DNA of 64,000 bases. Origin: Clostridia bacterium. GTDB taxonomy: Bacteria; Bacillota; Clostridia; Christensenellales; Pumilibacteraceae. The notes below the pieces were generated by a model. That model had not been told where the DNA came from. It did no database searches and was given only the letters and a program-made list of their open reading frames with translations. The first letter of the stretch is position 1. The number at the start of each line of letters is the position of its first letter. Shown piece by piece: positions 32,068 to 40,445 of this stretch. The DNA lies in NCBI GenBank assembly GCA_900767465.1, contig CAAGAW010000009.1, positions 248,001 to 312,000 on the forward strand. The letters are read 5' to 3'. The position numbers and the translations under genes were made by a program.

Positions 32068-32451
32068 ATGACGAAATCTAACCGCAGAAGAACTTTAACC
32101 GAAGCGCAGAAACGCGCTATGATCCGTCGTAAAGTAACCGAATCTGCACGGAAAAAGAAAAAGTCCGGCAATTCCAGACGTGTGGAAGCACCGTACCCGC
32201 ATTTTCGGTATTATAGAAAGTCCGGTCACCCCGCGCTGATCGTCGGTGAACAGAAAACCGGAGACGTAGACGAGTACAAATACCGAAAAGTAATGCACTC
32301 GGAACGCGACGGTAACCGTTCGAACGAAAAGGTTTATCCGAATCCGAACCCCAAAGATCCGGAACCTATGTATATAGGTAAGCACGTCAAACACGACGAA
32401 AAGAAGCGGTTTGAGGAAAAACCTTTACCGTGGAAGTATCCGAAGAAATAA
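32068..32451 (+). CDS. Basic soluble protein, unknown function
   Basis: A 127-residue basic protein (RRRTLTEAQKRAMIRRKVTE near the N terminus; C-terminal half with many Lys, Pro and Tyr). ATG immediately after the previous stop, with GAGGA upstream. No domain recognised. Confidence 0.6.
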   Translation: MTKSNRRRTLTEAQKRAMIRRKVTESARKKKKSGNSRRVEAPYPHFRYYRKSGHPALIVGEQKTGDVDEYKYRKVMHSERDGNRSNEKVYPNPNPKDPEPMYIGKHVKHDEKKRFEEKPLPWKYPKK

Positions 32452-32567
32452 AAAAAGTAGCGTCCACAAGAAGCCTTACCTTCTCGCATTTGGGACGAAA
32501 CCCACGCTACCTTGCTTATATTCTACCACACGAAACCGCATTTGTCAACGAAAAGGGAGTAAAAACC

Positions 32568-33371
32568 GTGATTAACATAGTTTTCGGCAAGCCGGGAGCC
32601 GGCAAAACCGCATTTATGGTAAGTCGGGCACTCGAATACTTAACGCCCGGGGCGAAAAACCGCGATCTTCTTAACGCTTGCCGGAACGACGTCGCCGCCG
32701 TAAACTCGCTCGGTTACGATTTCCCCGAACCCGACGAGGCTCCCGTTTACAGTAACTTTCCGATCCGCGCGCACGTAGGCTACGAACGTTACGCCGAAAC
32801 GTTCTACGTGGACGGCTTTCACCTCGGTTTTCCGAACCCAGACGTCAAAGTTATTCCCGTTCTTCCTCACGCCGTTATCTTTCTGAGCGAAGCGCAACGC
32901 TATTACAACTCGCGTAAAAGCAAGGATCTTCCGGACTGGGTGTCGCGCTGGTACGAAGAACACCGGCACGCCGATGTCACCGTGTGGCTTGACGTTCAAC
33001 GCCCGGGGCTTATAGACCTCAATATTCGCGAACTTTGCGGACGGTTCTTCGAGATCGAGGGTATGGAGAACATACCCGACGAAAGAGGCACGATTACCGC
33101 CAACAAGTTTTCCGTCAAAGAGTTCGGATCGTGGGCGCACGTTGACAAATACCTTTCTTCCGGTTCTGCCGACAACGCCGAACGTAAAACCTACGTCTTT
33201 AAGGGTAACGTTTTTCGCGCTTACGAAAGCCGGTGTTACTTCAATCAATTCATCCCGAAAGAGGCGACATATTCGACGTTGAAACACACGTTTTCGGACG
33301 ATTCCGTCGCGCAAACCGAACTCGGAAGGGAACTGTACTCGCAACTCCCGCCGAAAGGATTCTATAAATGA
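32568..33371 (+). CDS. Zot-type (pI family) ATPase
   Basis: A 267-residue P-loop ATPase of the zonular occludens toxin domain family, the filamentous phage assembly motor. Walker A GKPGAGKT is at residues 7-14, Walker B-like HAVIFLSEAQRYY near residue 102, and the conserved EEHRHADVTVWLDVQRPGLI block near residue 130. The GTG at 32568 is preceded by GGGAG and sets Walker A at the usual distance from the N terminus; an earlier GTG at 32430 would add 46 residues overlapping the previous gene. No transmembrane helix follows the ATPase, unlike classical pI, so membrane partners may be separate. Its end overlaps the next gene (ATGA). Confidence 0.85.
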   Translation: MINIVFGKPGAGKTAFMVSRALEYLTPGAKNRDLLNACRNDVAAVNSLGYDFPEPDEAPVYSNFPIRAHVGYERYAETFYVDGFHLGFPNPDVKVIPVLPHAVIFLSEAQRYYNSRKSKDLPDWVSRWYEEHRHADVTVWLDVQRPGLIDLNIRELCGRFFEIEGMENIPDERGTITANKFSVKEFGSWAHVDKYLSSGSADNAERKTYVFKGNVFRAYESRCYFNQFIPKEATYSTLKHTFSDDSVAQTELGRELYSQLPPKGFYK

Positions 33372-33787
33372 CGATCTACGACCTTAACGAAAAATACTTC
33401 GAGTTGTACTCACGGCTTAACGATAACCGCGAGTTCGTTTCGGCTACGGCGTATAAGTCTATGAGCCGCGCCCTCGACAAGCAATACGACGACGAACTTC
33501 GCACGCTCACCGGATCGCTCGCTCTGGATACCGCCGAAGCGGACTTTATTCAACGTTACCGGATCCGCAAGTACATTCCGCGACGTCTGATCTTCGGCTA
33601 CAACCGGATCGGCAAAGCGTTTATGCGACGTTGCAAAGCGGACTTCCGCGAATACCTCGCCGCCGTTCTCGCCGAATCCGCGCCGCCACCGCCCGAAGAT
33701 CCGCCGCAAGAACCGGAAGAACCCGAACAGTCAACCGCTGCTCTGATCGCCATAAATAAGGGCGAAATCGCCGTAAAAGGAGACTAA
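33368..33787 (+). CDS. Small protein downstream of zot, unknown function
   Basis: A 139-residue protein with a helical basic N-terminal part (ADFIQRYRIRKYIPRRLIFG) and a Pro/Glu-rich segment near residue 105 (SAPPPPEDPPQEPEEPEQST). Coupled to zot by ATGA overlap, which suggests a role in the same process. No domain recognised. Confidence 0.62.
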   Translation: MTIYDLNEKYFELYSRLNDNREFVSATAYKSMSRALDKQYDDELRTLTGSLALDTAEADFIQRYRIRKYIPRRLIFGYNRIGKAFMRRCKADFREYLAAVLAESAPPPPEDPPQEPEEPEQSTAALIAINKGEIAVKGD

Positions 33788-33790
33788 CTT

Positions 33791-33979
33791 ATGATCAAGT
33801 CACAAAAATACTTTTCGCCGCTCGAGTGCGGGATATGCAACTTCCGCGGGAAATGCCGCTTCAAAGACCACTCCGAAGAGTTTTACCGGACCGGACTTCA
33901 GATCCCCGTAAACGAGTGCCGCAAACTGCAAAAGGACGGACGAATCGACCCGAAGCGAAAGATACTCACACACTTTTAA
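33791..33979 (+). CDS. Small Cys-containing protein
   Basis: A 62-residue protein with Cys in LECGICNFRGKCRFKDH and NECRK, spaced like a small iron-sulfur or zinc site. GGAG lies 7 bases upstream. Last gene before the origin region. Function unknown. Confidence 0.55.
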   Translation: MIKSQKYFSPLECGICNFRGKCRFKDHSEEFYRTGLQIPVNECRKLQKDGRIDPKRKILTHF

Positions 33980-34366
33980 TCCGGCGGAGCGCGGCGTAAG
34001 CCGCCAAGATAACCTGAACGGGTGGGAAAGTCAAGATTTATCCACGGGCGAAGCCGGTGGTGAAATTGCCGACTTTTCCACGCGAGGCTTTGTGGGAAAG
34101 TGCGTAAAACCCCGCACGGGGAATTTTCCACTTTTCCACGAAGCACGGTCACCCGTACCGCCGCTCAGAACCCGCCGAAATCCGCGCCCTCGGCGCGCCC
34201 TTATTCGCCGCATAGGCGACTTAAAACAGAGTAGAGGAACGAGAGGACGAAGCGGCTGTGCCGCCCGTCCTCGGACTGTTCGCCCGCCGCGCGAAGCGCG
34301 GCAAAGGGGCGAACCTTGATATATTAGAAATAAATGGTACCGCATACGGAAAGGAAGGTTTTCACA
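33980..34366. other. Putative replication origin of the element: iterons, DnaA-box-like site and hairpin array
   Basis: About 390 bases without a gene, directly before rep. Five copies of a 10-mer occur: GTGGGAAAGT at 34022 and 34092, and the opposite orientation AMTTTTCCAC at 34072, 34122 and 34130. TTATCCACG (34038-34046) is one base from a DnaA box. Hairpins follow: TCGCC/GGCGA (34205-34219), GAGGAC/GTCCTC enclosing GCGGC/GCCGC (34242-34272), and GTTCGCCC/GGGCGAAC enclosing GCCGCGC-GAA-GCGCGGC (34278-34314). Clustered iterons with ssDNA-foldable hairpins suit a rolling-circle origin and packaging signal. The nick site is not identified. Confidence 0.65.
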
Positions 34367-35785
34367 ATGAACGAAACAGGGAACGAAAACAAGCCGAAAA
34401 CTCCGTTAAAATCACGGAGCGCGATCCGTGATTTCATCAGGCGCGTTAAGAAACGCGAGTTTGACGTAAAACGCGAAGTTACGGAAAAGAAAATCGCCCG
34501 GAAACGGGCAGAACGCGAGGCGGTGGAGAAACCCGCTCGCGAGCAAGCGGCGAAACAACCGTATCTTAATATCCCGCCCGACGCGCTTTTAACGCTCGAT
34601 CACGTTAAAGGTTATGCCGATCGAGTTCGGGATAACGACGTTTTAGCGGATTATTACCGCGAACTTTACGAAGAAACGGAAGATCCGATCTTCCTTAATA
34701 AGGCTCAGAGTATAGGAACGTGCGCCCGACAGTGGTTCTTCGATCATTACCGGCTCCAACGCGTTCGCGACCTTAAAAGCATTTTTCTTTGTAAGGACAA
34801 GTTTTGTCTTAACTGTCAGGCTCTGCAACAAGCCGTGCGGCTTTCGCGGTTTTCACCGATCCTCGAAGAACTCACGAGCGAAGGGAAGTACATTTACCAC
34901 GCGGTATTTACCTGTACCAACGTTCCGGCGGAAAAACTCACCGCGACCGTCAATAAAATGAAAAGTTGTTTCCGTGAGATCATCCGACTTTTTCAGGGCC
35001 ATTTGAAATCGTCGTACAATTTCAAGCAGTACGGTTTCTTGGGCGGTGTTCGCGGACTCGAAATCACGACCGACAACGGGTATCACGTGCATTTTCATAG
35101 CGCGCTTGCCTTCGATAAACCGCTTTTTAAGGAAAAGGATCAGGTTAACAAATTCAGTTACGATTACCGTAAAACGCCGCCGGAGTTCGTGCGGAACTTT
35201 TCGCGGTTCGAGATCCTTATACAGAAAGTCTGGTACTGTCTTATGAACGATATTCCGATAACGCGGGAAAATATCGATTCGCTCAAAGCGGGATATTCCG
35301 TAACGTTCGACGAGGTGGTCGGTACCGTGTACGAAGTATTCAAGTACGTTATAAAGTTTGAGAAAGACGATAACGGACGATTGAAAATGACGTACGAGCA
35401 GTTTAAGGCGTTATATTACGCGCTCAAAGGCGTACACGTTTTTCAAGGTTACGGTTGTTTCAGGAACGTTGCGGCGCCTGTAATGACGGACGAAGAACTC
35501 GAAAAGTACAACGTAATAATAGCGCAACTTCGTTTGGTCGAAGATCCGGTCGAACAGTACGAACCGATCAACGAAGTTATGACGCGCATAGCTGCAGGAA
35601 ATCAACGTTACATAACGCGCCGCACGGTTGACGCGTTTATACGGAATAATCCGGACTTTATGGCAAGTCTCAGCGGCGAAAAAATAACGACGGATCCTGA
35701 CAACGAAACGAAAAAAATCGTGACAGAAAAATTGTCCTGTTGTGCGTTTAACACTTCGCAAAAGTATAGTTTTGCGAAGTGTTAA
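34367..35785 (+). CDS. Rolling-circle replication initiator, HUH type (Rep_1-like)
   Basis: A 472-residue protein. The HUH metal motif HVHFH is at residues 240-244, preceded by the family block FLGGVRGLEITTDNGY. The catalytic Tyr is probably Y327 in EVFKYVIKFEKD. A Cys cluster (FLCKDKFCLNCQ) lies near residue 145. Residues about 1-60 are very basic. The architecture resembles Rep_1 (pUB110-type) initiators, also found in some Gram-positive filamentous phages. The C-terminal 90 residues are duplicated in the relic at 24250. The start ATG 34367 follows GGAAGG. The stop codon lies inside the right Xer-like site, so recombination alters the last residues. Confidence 0.85.
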   Translation: MNETGNENKPKTPLKSRSAIRDFIRRVKKREFDVKREVTEKKIARKRAEREAVEKPAREQAAKQPYLNIPPDALLTLDHVKGYADRVRDNDVLADYYRELYEETEDPIFLNKAQSIGTCARQWFFDHYRLQRVRDLKSIFLCKDKFCLNCQALQQAVRLSRFSPILEELTSEGKYIYHAVFTCTNVPAEKLTATVNKMKSCFREIIRLFQGHLKSSYNFKQYGFLGGVRGLEITTDNGYHVHFHSALAFDKPLFKEKDQVNKFSYDYRKTPPEFVRNFSRFEILIQKVWYCLMNDIPITRENIDSLKAGYSVTFDEVVGTVYEVFKYVIKFEKDDNGRLKMTYEQFKALYYALKGVHVFQGYGCFRNVAAPVMTDEELEKYNVIIAQLRLVEDPVEQYEPINEVMTRIAAGNQRYITRRTVDAFIRNNPDFMASLSGEKITTDPDNETKKIVTEKLSCCAFNTSQKYSFAKC

Positions 35786-35787
35786 AC
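35746..35787. repeat. Perfect 42-bp inverted repeat, dif/Xer-type site (right attachment)
   Basis: The 18-base arm GTTTAACACTTCGCAAAA (35746-35763), the centre GTATAG (35764-35769) and the exact inverse arm TTTTGCGAAGTGTTAAAC (35770-35787). Arms of at least 11 bp around a 6-bp centre is the layout of dif sites, and the inner TTCGCAAAA-centre-TTTTGCGAA resembles, as I recall it, streptococcal difSL. The left arm and centre recur at 24513-24536. Confidence 0.72.
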
Positions 35788-36254
35788 AGAGGTCCATATC
35801 GATAAGAAACGTGGCGTTTTTAGCGTCCTTCTCCGCTCCGCCGGAATATTTAGAGACACATATTACATAATTCAACAACGTATTATGCGCTGATACGTAC
35901 AATGATTTAAAAACATCTTAAACGGATTAAATACGGCTACAACCGAGAGCCCGTGAAACCGCATAAAGAAATTTGCATCTATCCGGCATAAACGAATTCT
36001 TCACAGCTAACTCTGCTTTTACATGGTTATAAGGTGAACGCAAGCGGCTTTATTTACAAAATTAGATTATATACTTGTACTTGTGCCACAAGTTGCGTTT
36101 TATAAGTGTTTTTTCGCACATACAAAACATTTTTTGTTGATTCTGCCGCTAAAAATTGTGATTATTTATCGAAATTACATGACAAATCGGGTTTGCGTAG
36201 TACTATGCAAAACATTAAAAACGGCGGTTTTGCATCTTTTTCCGGCTGAAAAAC
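35788..36254. other. Gene-free stretch right of the element
   Basis: No convincing coding frame in 467 bases. AT-rich. It holds one copy of the dispersed palindrome (36192-36211). Between 36192 and the methionine-lyase stop a minus-strand pairing GCAAAAC/GTTTTGC may terminate the upstream minus-strand gene. Confidence 0.5.
36192..36211. repeat. Copy of dispersed palindrome (one mismatch)
   Basis: TTTGCGTAGTACTATGCAAA: core at 36195-36208 differs from the consensus GCATAGTACTATGC by one base. Intergenic. Confidence 0.85.
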
Positions 36255-37472
36255 TTAAATTCTTGTTAAAACGTCCTCAAGCGCGATTTTTGCGTGTTCG
36301 TACGTAAGCGAACCCTGCATATAAGCGATATACGGCTCCCTTATGGGTGCGTCCGCGCTGAGTTCGATTGACGCACCTTGCACAAATGCACCGGCCGCCA
36401 TTATAACTTTATCGGCGTAACCTGCCATTTCCCACGGTTCGGGTACTACTCCGCTGTCGATCGGAGAATTGTATTGAATCGCCTTGCAGAATTCTATCAA
36501 TTTGTCGGGATTGCCGAATTTTACGGAGGTTACGATATCGCTTTGTTTATCGTTGTAGCGAGGTGTAACCTCGTAGCCGAGTTCACCTAAAACGCAACTG
36601 AATAACGCCGACGATTTCAAGGCCTGCTCAACGGTGTGTGGTGCCATGAAAAACCCCTGATAAAAATACTGATATCCGAACGCATACGAGCCGTTTTCGA
36701 AACCGATTCCCGGCGCGGTCAGTCTGTTTGCGATTCGCTCAACGTATATTTCATCGCCGGCAATGTAACCGCCAGTGGGTGCAAGTCCTCCGCCGGGGTT
36801 TTTAATGAGCGACCCCACTATTATGTTTGCGCCCGCGTCGGTGGGCTCGATGACGTCGGTAAATTCGCCGTAGCAGTTGTCGACGACGATCGGAGCGTTT
36901 GAAAATTTACGTAGAAATTTAATGATTTCGCCGATTTTCTCTACGGTCAGCGCTTTGCGCCAATTGTAACCGCGCGATCGCTGGATATACAAAACGGACG
37001 GGGTTACGGTTTGCAGACGTTTTTCGATTTCGGCGTAATCCACGTCGTCACCGAGCATATCAACGCCTATGAAGTCAATACCGTATTCTTTAAGCGAACC
37101 GTTATCGCCGGATATCGTATCCATAAGCGTGTCGTACGGGTTTCCTGTAACCGAAAAAAGCAAGTCGTCGGTGCGCAACACTCCGAACAAAACCGCCGAT
37201 ATTGCGTGGGTTCCGCTTGTGATTAAGGGCGACACGATTGCGCTTTCGGTGTGGAAAGTATCGGCAAACACGTGACTGAGCGTGTTTTTCCCGATATCGT
37301 CGTGACCGTAACCGGTGGTCGGGGCGAAATGACGCAGTTCGACGCTGTTTTTGCGAAAGGCGTCAAGAACCTTTTTCTGGTTGAAAAGCGCAGCCTCCTC
37401 TATCTCTTTGAATCTGCCGGATAGTTTTTGTTCGGCGGCGGCAATAAGTTTACGTGCTTCGGTAGCGTTCAT
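36255..37472 (-). CDS. Methionine gamma-lyase family PLP protein (YnbB type)
   Basis: A 405-residue fold-type I PLP enzyme of the YnbB/aluminium-resistance-like branch of the methionine gamma-lyase family. The PLP-binding lysine is in GSLIKNPGGGLAPTGGYIAG near residue 228; the phosphate loop region is ITSGTHAISAVLFGVLR near residue 84. The substrate is not established for this branch. The gene follows miaA by one base and ends the miaB-mutS-mutL-miaA unit; ynbB near miaA is a common Bacillota arrangement. Confidence 0.9.
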   Translation of the reverse strand: MNATEARKLIAAAEQKLSGRFKEIEEAALFNQKKVLDAFRKNSVELRHFAPTTGYGHDDIGKNTLSHVFADTFHTESAIVSPLITSGTHAISAVLFGVLRTDDLLFSVTGNPYDTLMDTISGDNGSLKEYGIDFIGVDMLGDDVDYAEIEKRLQTVTPSVLYIQRSRGYNWRKALTVEKIGEIIKFLRKFSNAPIVVDNCYGEFTDVIEPTDAGANIIVGSLIKNPGGGLAPTGGYIAGDEIYVERIANRLTAPGIGFENGSYAFGYQYFYQGFFMAPHTVEQALKSSALFSCVLGELGYEVTPRYNDKQSDIVTSVKFGNPDKLIEFCKAIQYNSPIDSGVVPEPWEMAGYADKVIMAAGAFVQGASIELSADAPIREPYIAYMQGSLTYEHAKIALEDVLTRI

Positions 37473-37473
37473 A

Positions 37474-38397
37474 TCAGTTGTCCTTCTTGTTTAGAAATTC
37501 TTGTGTGAGGTTAAAAATCAAATCTTCCCGTTTTGCGTCTATATAACATTTACGCGGCGAGCGGATTCCGCGAAAAAACGTCATTTGTCGTTTTGCGTAG
37601 TTGCGCGAAAGTTTGCAAACTTCGTCGACGAGCGCGGCGAGCGATTGTTTTTCGTTGACGGCTTTTAAATAAGCGATCGTTTGTTTGTATCCGATAGCCT
37701 GCATGCTTTGACAATTTTCGTATTGCGTAAGTCGCTTGACCTCGTCGATGAGTCCGGACTCAAACATCTTGCAAACGCGGGCGTTTATGCGTCTGTAAAG
37801 CGTTTCGCGATCGGAGGTTAGGACTATTAAAATGTAGTCGTATTCGCAATCCGACGACGTTACCGCCGAACTTTTCGGTTTCCCTGTCGCTTCGTAAATT
37901 TCGAGTGCGCGGATAATACGTTTTTCGTCGTTTCTGTCGATTTTTTCGGCTGATTTCGGATCGATTCCGGCAAGTTGATTGTATACAAAGTCGAGTCCGT
38001 GATCTTTTACGGCTTCTTTCCATTTGTTGCGAATTTCGGCGTCTGCGGCGGAGCCGGAAAGGTTCATTCCGTTAACGAGCGCGTTAACGTAAAGTCCGGT
38101 GCCGCCGACTACAATCGGAATTTTGTCGGTGGGAATATTGTTGATTTCGCGACTTGCGTCCGAAACGAATCTGCCGACCGAGTACGACTCGTCGGGCGTT
38201 ACGACATCGATCATTCTGTGCTTTATACCTTCCGTTTCCGCCTCGGTGATTTTGCCGGTTCCGACGTCCATACCTTTATAAATCTGCATCGAATCCGCGC
38301 TTACAACCTCACCGTTAAATCTCTTTGCGAGTTTTACCGCAAGATCCGACTTCCCGACGGCGGTCGGCCCGGTTAAAATTACGATTTTTCGTTTCAT
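37474..38397 (-). CDS. miaA: tRNA dimethylallyltransferase
   Basis: A 307-residue MiaA that adds a dimethylallyl group to A37 of tRNAs reading UNN codons. Walker A GPTAVGKSDLAVKLAKRF is at the N terminus, followed by VVSADSMQIYKGMDVGTGK; later blocks are VVGGTGLYVNALVNG and, C-terminally, RNYAKRQMTFFR. The ATG at 38397 overlaps the mutL stop (ATGA) and sets Walker A at the usual position. Works with MiaB, encoded in the same unit, which adds the methylthio group. Confidence 0.97.
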   Translation of the reverse strand: MKRKIVILTGPTAVGKSDLAVKLAKRFNGEVVSADSMQIYKGMDVGTGKITEAETEGIKHRMIDVVTPDESYSVGRFVSDASREINNIPTDKIPIVVGGTGLYVNALVNGMNLSGSAADAEIRNKWKEAVKDHGLDFVYNQLAGIDPKSAEKIDRNDEKRIIRALEIYEATGKPKSSAVTSSDCEYDYILIVLTSDRETLYRRINARVCKMFESGLIDEVKRLTQYENCQSMQAIGYKQTIAYLKAVNEKQSLAALVDEVCKLSRNYAKRQMTFFRGIRSPRKCYIDAKREDLIFNLTQEFLNKKDN

Positions 38398-40445
38398 ATC
38401 AGACGTTTGAACCATTTTTCTATATCGGTTCTGCCGATTCGCACCGAAATGGGTCTGCCGTGCGGACAGAACAGTTCGGAAACGTTTTCGGAAATCCCGG
38501 AAAGGAGCGTTTCGATTTCGCTATCGCTCAGATCGTCCTCGCCTTTTACCGCCGCTTTGCACGCGGACTGCATTATAGATGCAAACAAATCGTGCGACAC
38601 AACTTTGTCTCTGAGGTCGGATAAGAAGTCTGAAACGAAAGATTGAACGTTTATAGAAGAACACGTTGCCGGAACTGCGGAAAGCGTAAATTTTTCACCG
38701 CCTTTATGCGACACCGAAAAACCCGCGTCGCGTAATTTCGGTAAGTTTTCGCAGAGAACGTCGACTTCCGTCGGAGAAACTTTAAACTCATACGGAACAA
38801 GCATTTTCTGAACTACGATCGTGTCGTTTTCGTACTGTCTCATAAGTTTGTCGAAAAGGATTTTTTCGTGAGCCGCGTGTTGATCTATTAGGTAAACGTC
38901 GTTGCCGCGTTCGATAATTATATAGGTATTAAACAGTTTGCCTATAAGTTTCGATGATACGGGAATCTGCAATCCGGACTGTGGCGGGCTGATTTTGTCT
39001 GCTAAAAGATCGCCGAATCCCGCTTTGTGCCGTGAGTCTGTATCGAGTGAGTTTATTACGTTTGACAGCGTTTCGTTGCGTTTGAAAATAGAAGCGTTTT
39101 CACCGAATCCGCTCGGTTTATCGTCTTTGGTTGCCGAGGTTTCGATCGGAGGCAAATCGAGAAAAGAACTGTCGATTTTCTTGCGCCGGGTCGGCTCTAC
39201 GATCTCGTCGGCAAGCGGTTCGTGCGTTATCGGAGAAAAAACGTCGTCAAAACCATTTTGAACGGAGTCGTCTTTATTGTTTGCGGGATTGTCGCGAGGT
39301 AAAAAAACTTCGGAAAAATCGTCGGAGAAAATATCCGAATTGTCGCCATGTTTGTTTTCTTGCGACGTTGTTGTACCGTCTGCCGGTTGCTGTTTCGACG
39401 TGAAAAATCGAAATAGTTCTTCGTCACGCGGAGAGCCGCCGATTTCCTTCGGAATGGAAACTTCGCTTAAAACCTGCTCTTTTACGGTGTCCGCTATCAG
39501 CTTTTTAATAAGTCCGACCGTTGCAAACCTCACTTCCGTTTTACTTGGATGAACGTTTACGTCTACGAGATCGCACGGTAAATTCAGATAAAGTACGTAA
39601 GTCGGATATTGTCGTTTCATAAGGTATTTTTGATAACATCCGAATACGGTAAACGAAATTTCGTCGCTTTGGACGTATCTACCGTTTACTACGAGGGTTT
39701 GGTATAAGCGCGAATGTTTTGTATATGCCGGTTTATTTATATATCCGCATAGTACTATGTCTGATATATTACTTTGCACATAAGACGTATTGGCAAGATA
39801 TTCTTTACCGTATATCGTAATTATCGCGCTTTCTACTCCGTTTCCGTCCGAAAAATATAAGGTTTTATCGTTTGCAACGTATTCAAACGACACGTTCGGG
39901 TTTGCGAGGATAAACTTGGCAACGCACGCGGTTATCGCGTTCTCTTCCGTGCTATCTTTCTGTAAAAACTTTCTTCTTGCCGGTATGCGCGCAAAAAGAT
40001 CTTCTACCGTCACCGTAGTTCCGACGGGTGCGCCTATTTCGCCGAAATCCGTTTCGGTTCCGTTGTCAAGCACGTATCGCGTGCCGATATCGGAATCCGG
40101 TGTACGGGTTATCATAGTTACCGTGGCAACCGACGCTATACTCGGGAGAGCCTCTCCTCTGAATCCGAGCGTAGATATCGCGTCAAGGTCGTCCAATGTA
40201 CTGATTTTACTTGTGGCGTGCGGTAAGAATGCGGTTTTTACGTTATCCGCCGGGATTCCTTTACCGTCGTCGGAAACGCGGATATATTTTATTCCGCCGC
40301 CGCGGATTTCGACGCGGATATGAGTCGCGCCCGCGTCGATAGAGTTTTCGACGAGTTCTTTTACGATAGAAGCGGGTTTTTCCACAACTTCCCCCGCGGC
40401 AATGCGGTTGAATACGCTCTTGTCGAGAATGTTAATTCTGGTCAT
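38394..40445 (-). CDS. mutL: DNA mismatch repair endonuclease MutL
   Basis: A 683-residue MutL. The GHKL ATPase N domain shows ELVENSIDAGATHIRVE, DDGKGI and TLGFRGEALPSIASV. A Ser/Asp-rich linker (about residues 350-500) precedes the C-terminal dimerisation and nuclease domain. The metal motif DQHAAHEKILFDKL, with ACKAAVK and CPHGRPISVRI, marks it as a nicking endonuclease type, as in bacteria without MutH. It overlaps mutS by 14 bases and miaA by 4. A dispersed palindrome copy is in frame (39747). Confidence 0.97.
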   Translation of the reverse strand: MTRINILDKSVFNRIAAGEVVEKPASIVKELVENSIDAGATHIRVEIRGGGIKYIRVSDDGKGIPADNVKTAFLPHATSKISTLDDLDAISTLGFRGEALPSIASVATVTMITRTPDSDIGTRYVLDNGTETDFGEIGAPVGTTVTVEDLFARIPARRKFLQKDSTEENAITACVAKFILANPNVSFEYVANDKTLYFSDGNGVESAIITIYGKEYLANTSYVQSNISDIVLCGYINKPAYTKHSRLYQTLVVNGRYVQSDEISFTVFGCYQKYLMKRQYPTYVLYLNLPCDLVDVNVHPSKTEVRFATVGLIKKLIADTVKEQVLSEVSIPKEIGGSPRDEELFRFFTSKQQPADGTTTSQENKHGDNSDIFSDDFSEVFLPRDNPANNKDDSVQNGFDDVFSPITHEPLADEIVEPTRRKKIDSSFLDLPPIETSATKDDKPSGFGENASIFKRNETLSNVINSLDTDSRHKAGFGDLLADKISPPQSGLQIPVSSKLIGKLFNTYIIIERGNDVYLIDQHAAHEKILFDKLMRQYENDTIVVQKMLVPYEFKVSPTEVDVLCENLPKLRDAGFSVSHKGGEKFTLSAVPATCSSINVQSFVSDFLSDLRDKVVSHDLFASIMQSACKAAVKGEDDLSDSEIETLLSGISENVSELFCPHGRPISVRIGRTDIEKWFKRLI
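39747..39760. repeat. Copy of dispersed palindrome inside mutL (one mismatch)
   Basis: GCATAGTACTATGT on the plus strand; on the coding (minus) strand it encodes Asp-Ile-Val-Leu-Cys-Gly within the ATPase/transducer domain of MutL. Confidence 0.85.

Larger units (their letters stand above)
24537..35769 (+). mobile_element. Integrated Zot/Rep element (inovirus-like), about 11.2 kb
   Basis: Bounded by the two Xer-like centres at 24531 and 35764. Contents in order: toxin-antitoxin, XRE repressor and operators, five small early genes, two basic proteins, three secreted or membrane proteins, a Zot-type ATPase, two small genes, an iteron and hairpin-rich origin, and an HUH Rep. Zot plus rolling-circle Rep plus exported proteins is the hallmark of filamentous phages (Inoviridae and relatives). 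No integrase gene lies inside; it appears to rely on the adjacent or host Xer recombinase. No major coat protein is recognised, so particle formation is unproved. Confidence 0.8.

Noticed and set aside
34031..34345. Open frames on both strands in the origin region
   Set aside because: They consist of the iterons and GC-rich hairpins, with low-complexity Arg/Pro translations and no ribosome site.
36083..36307. 74-codon open frame right of the element
   Set aside because: No ribosome site, runs into the methionine-lyase-like gene on the other strand, and has an unconvincing composition.
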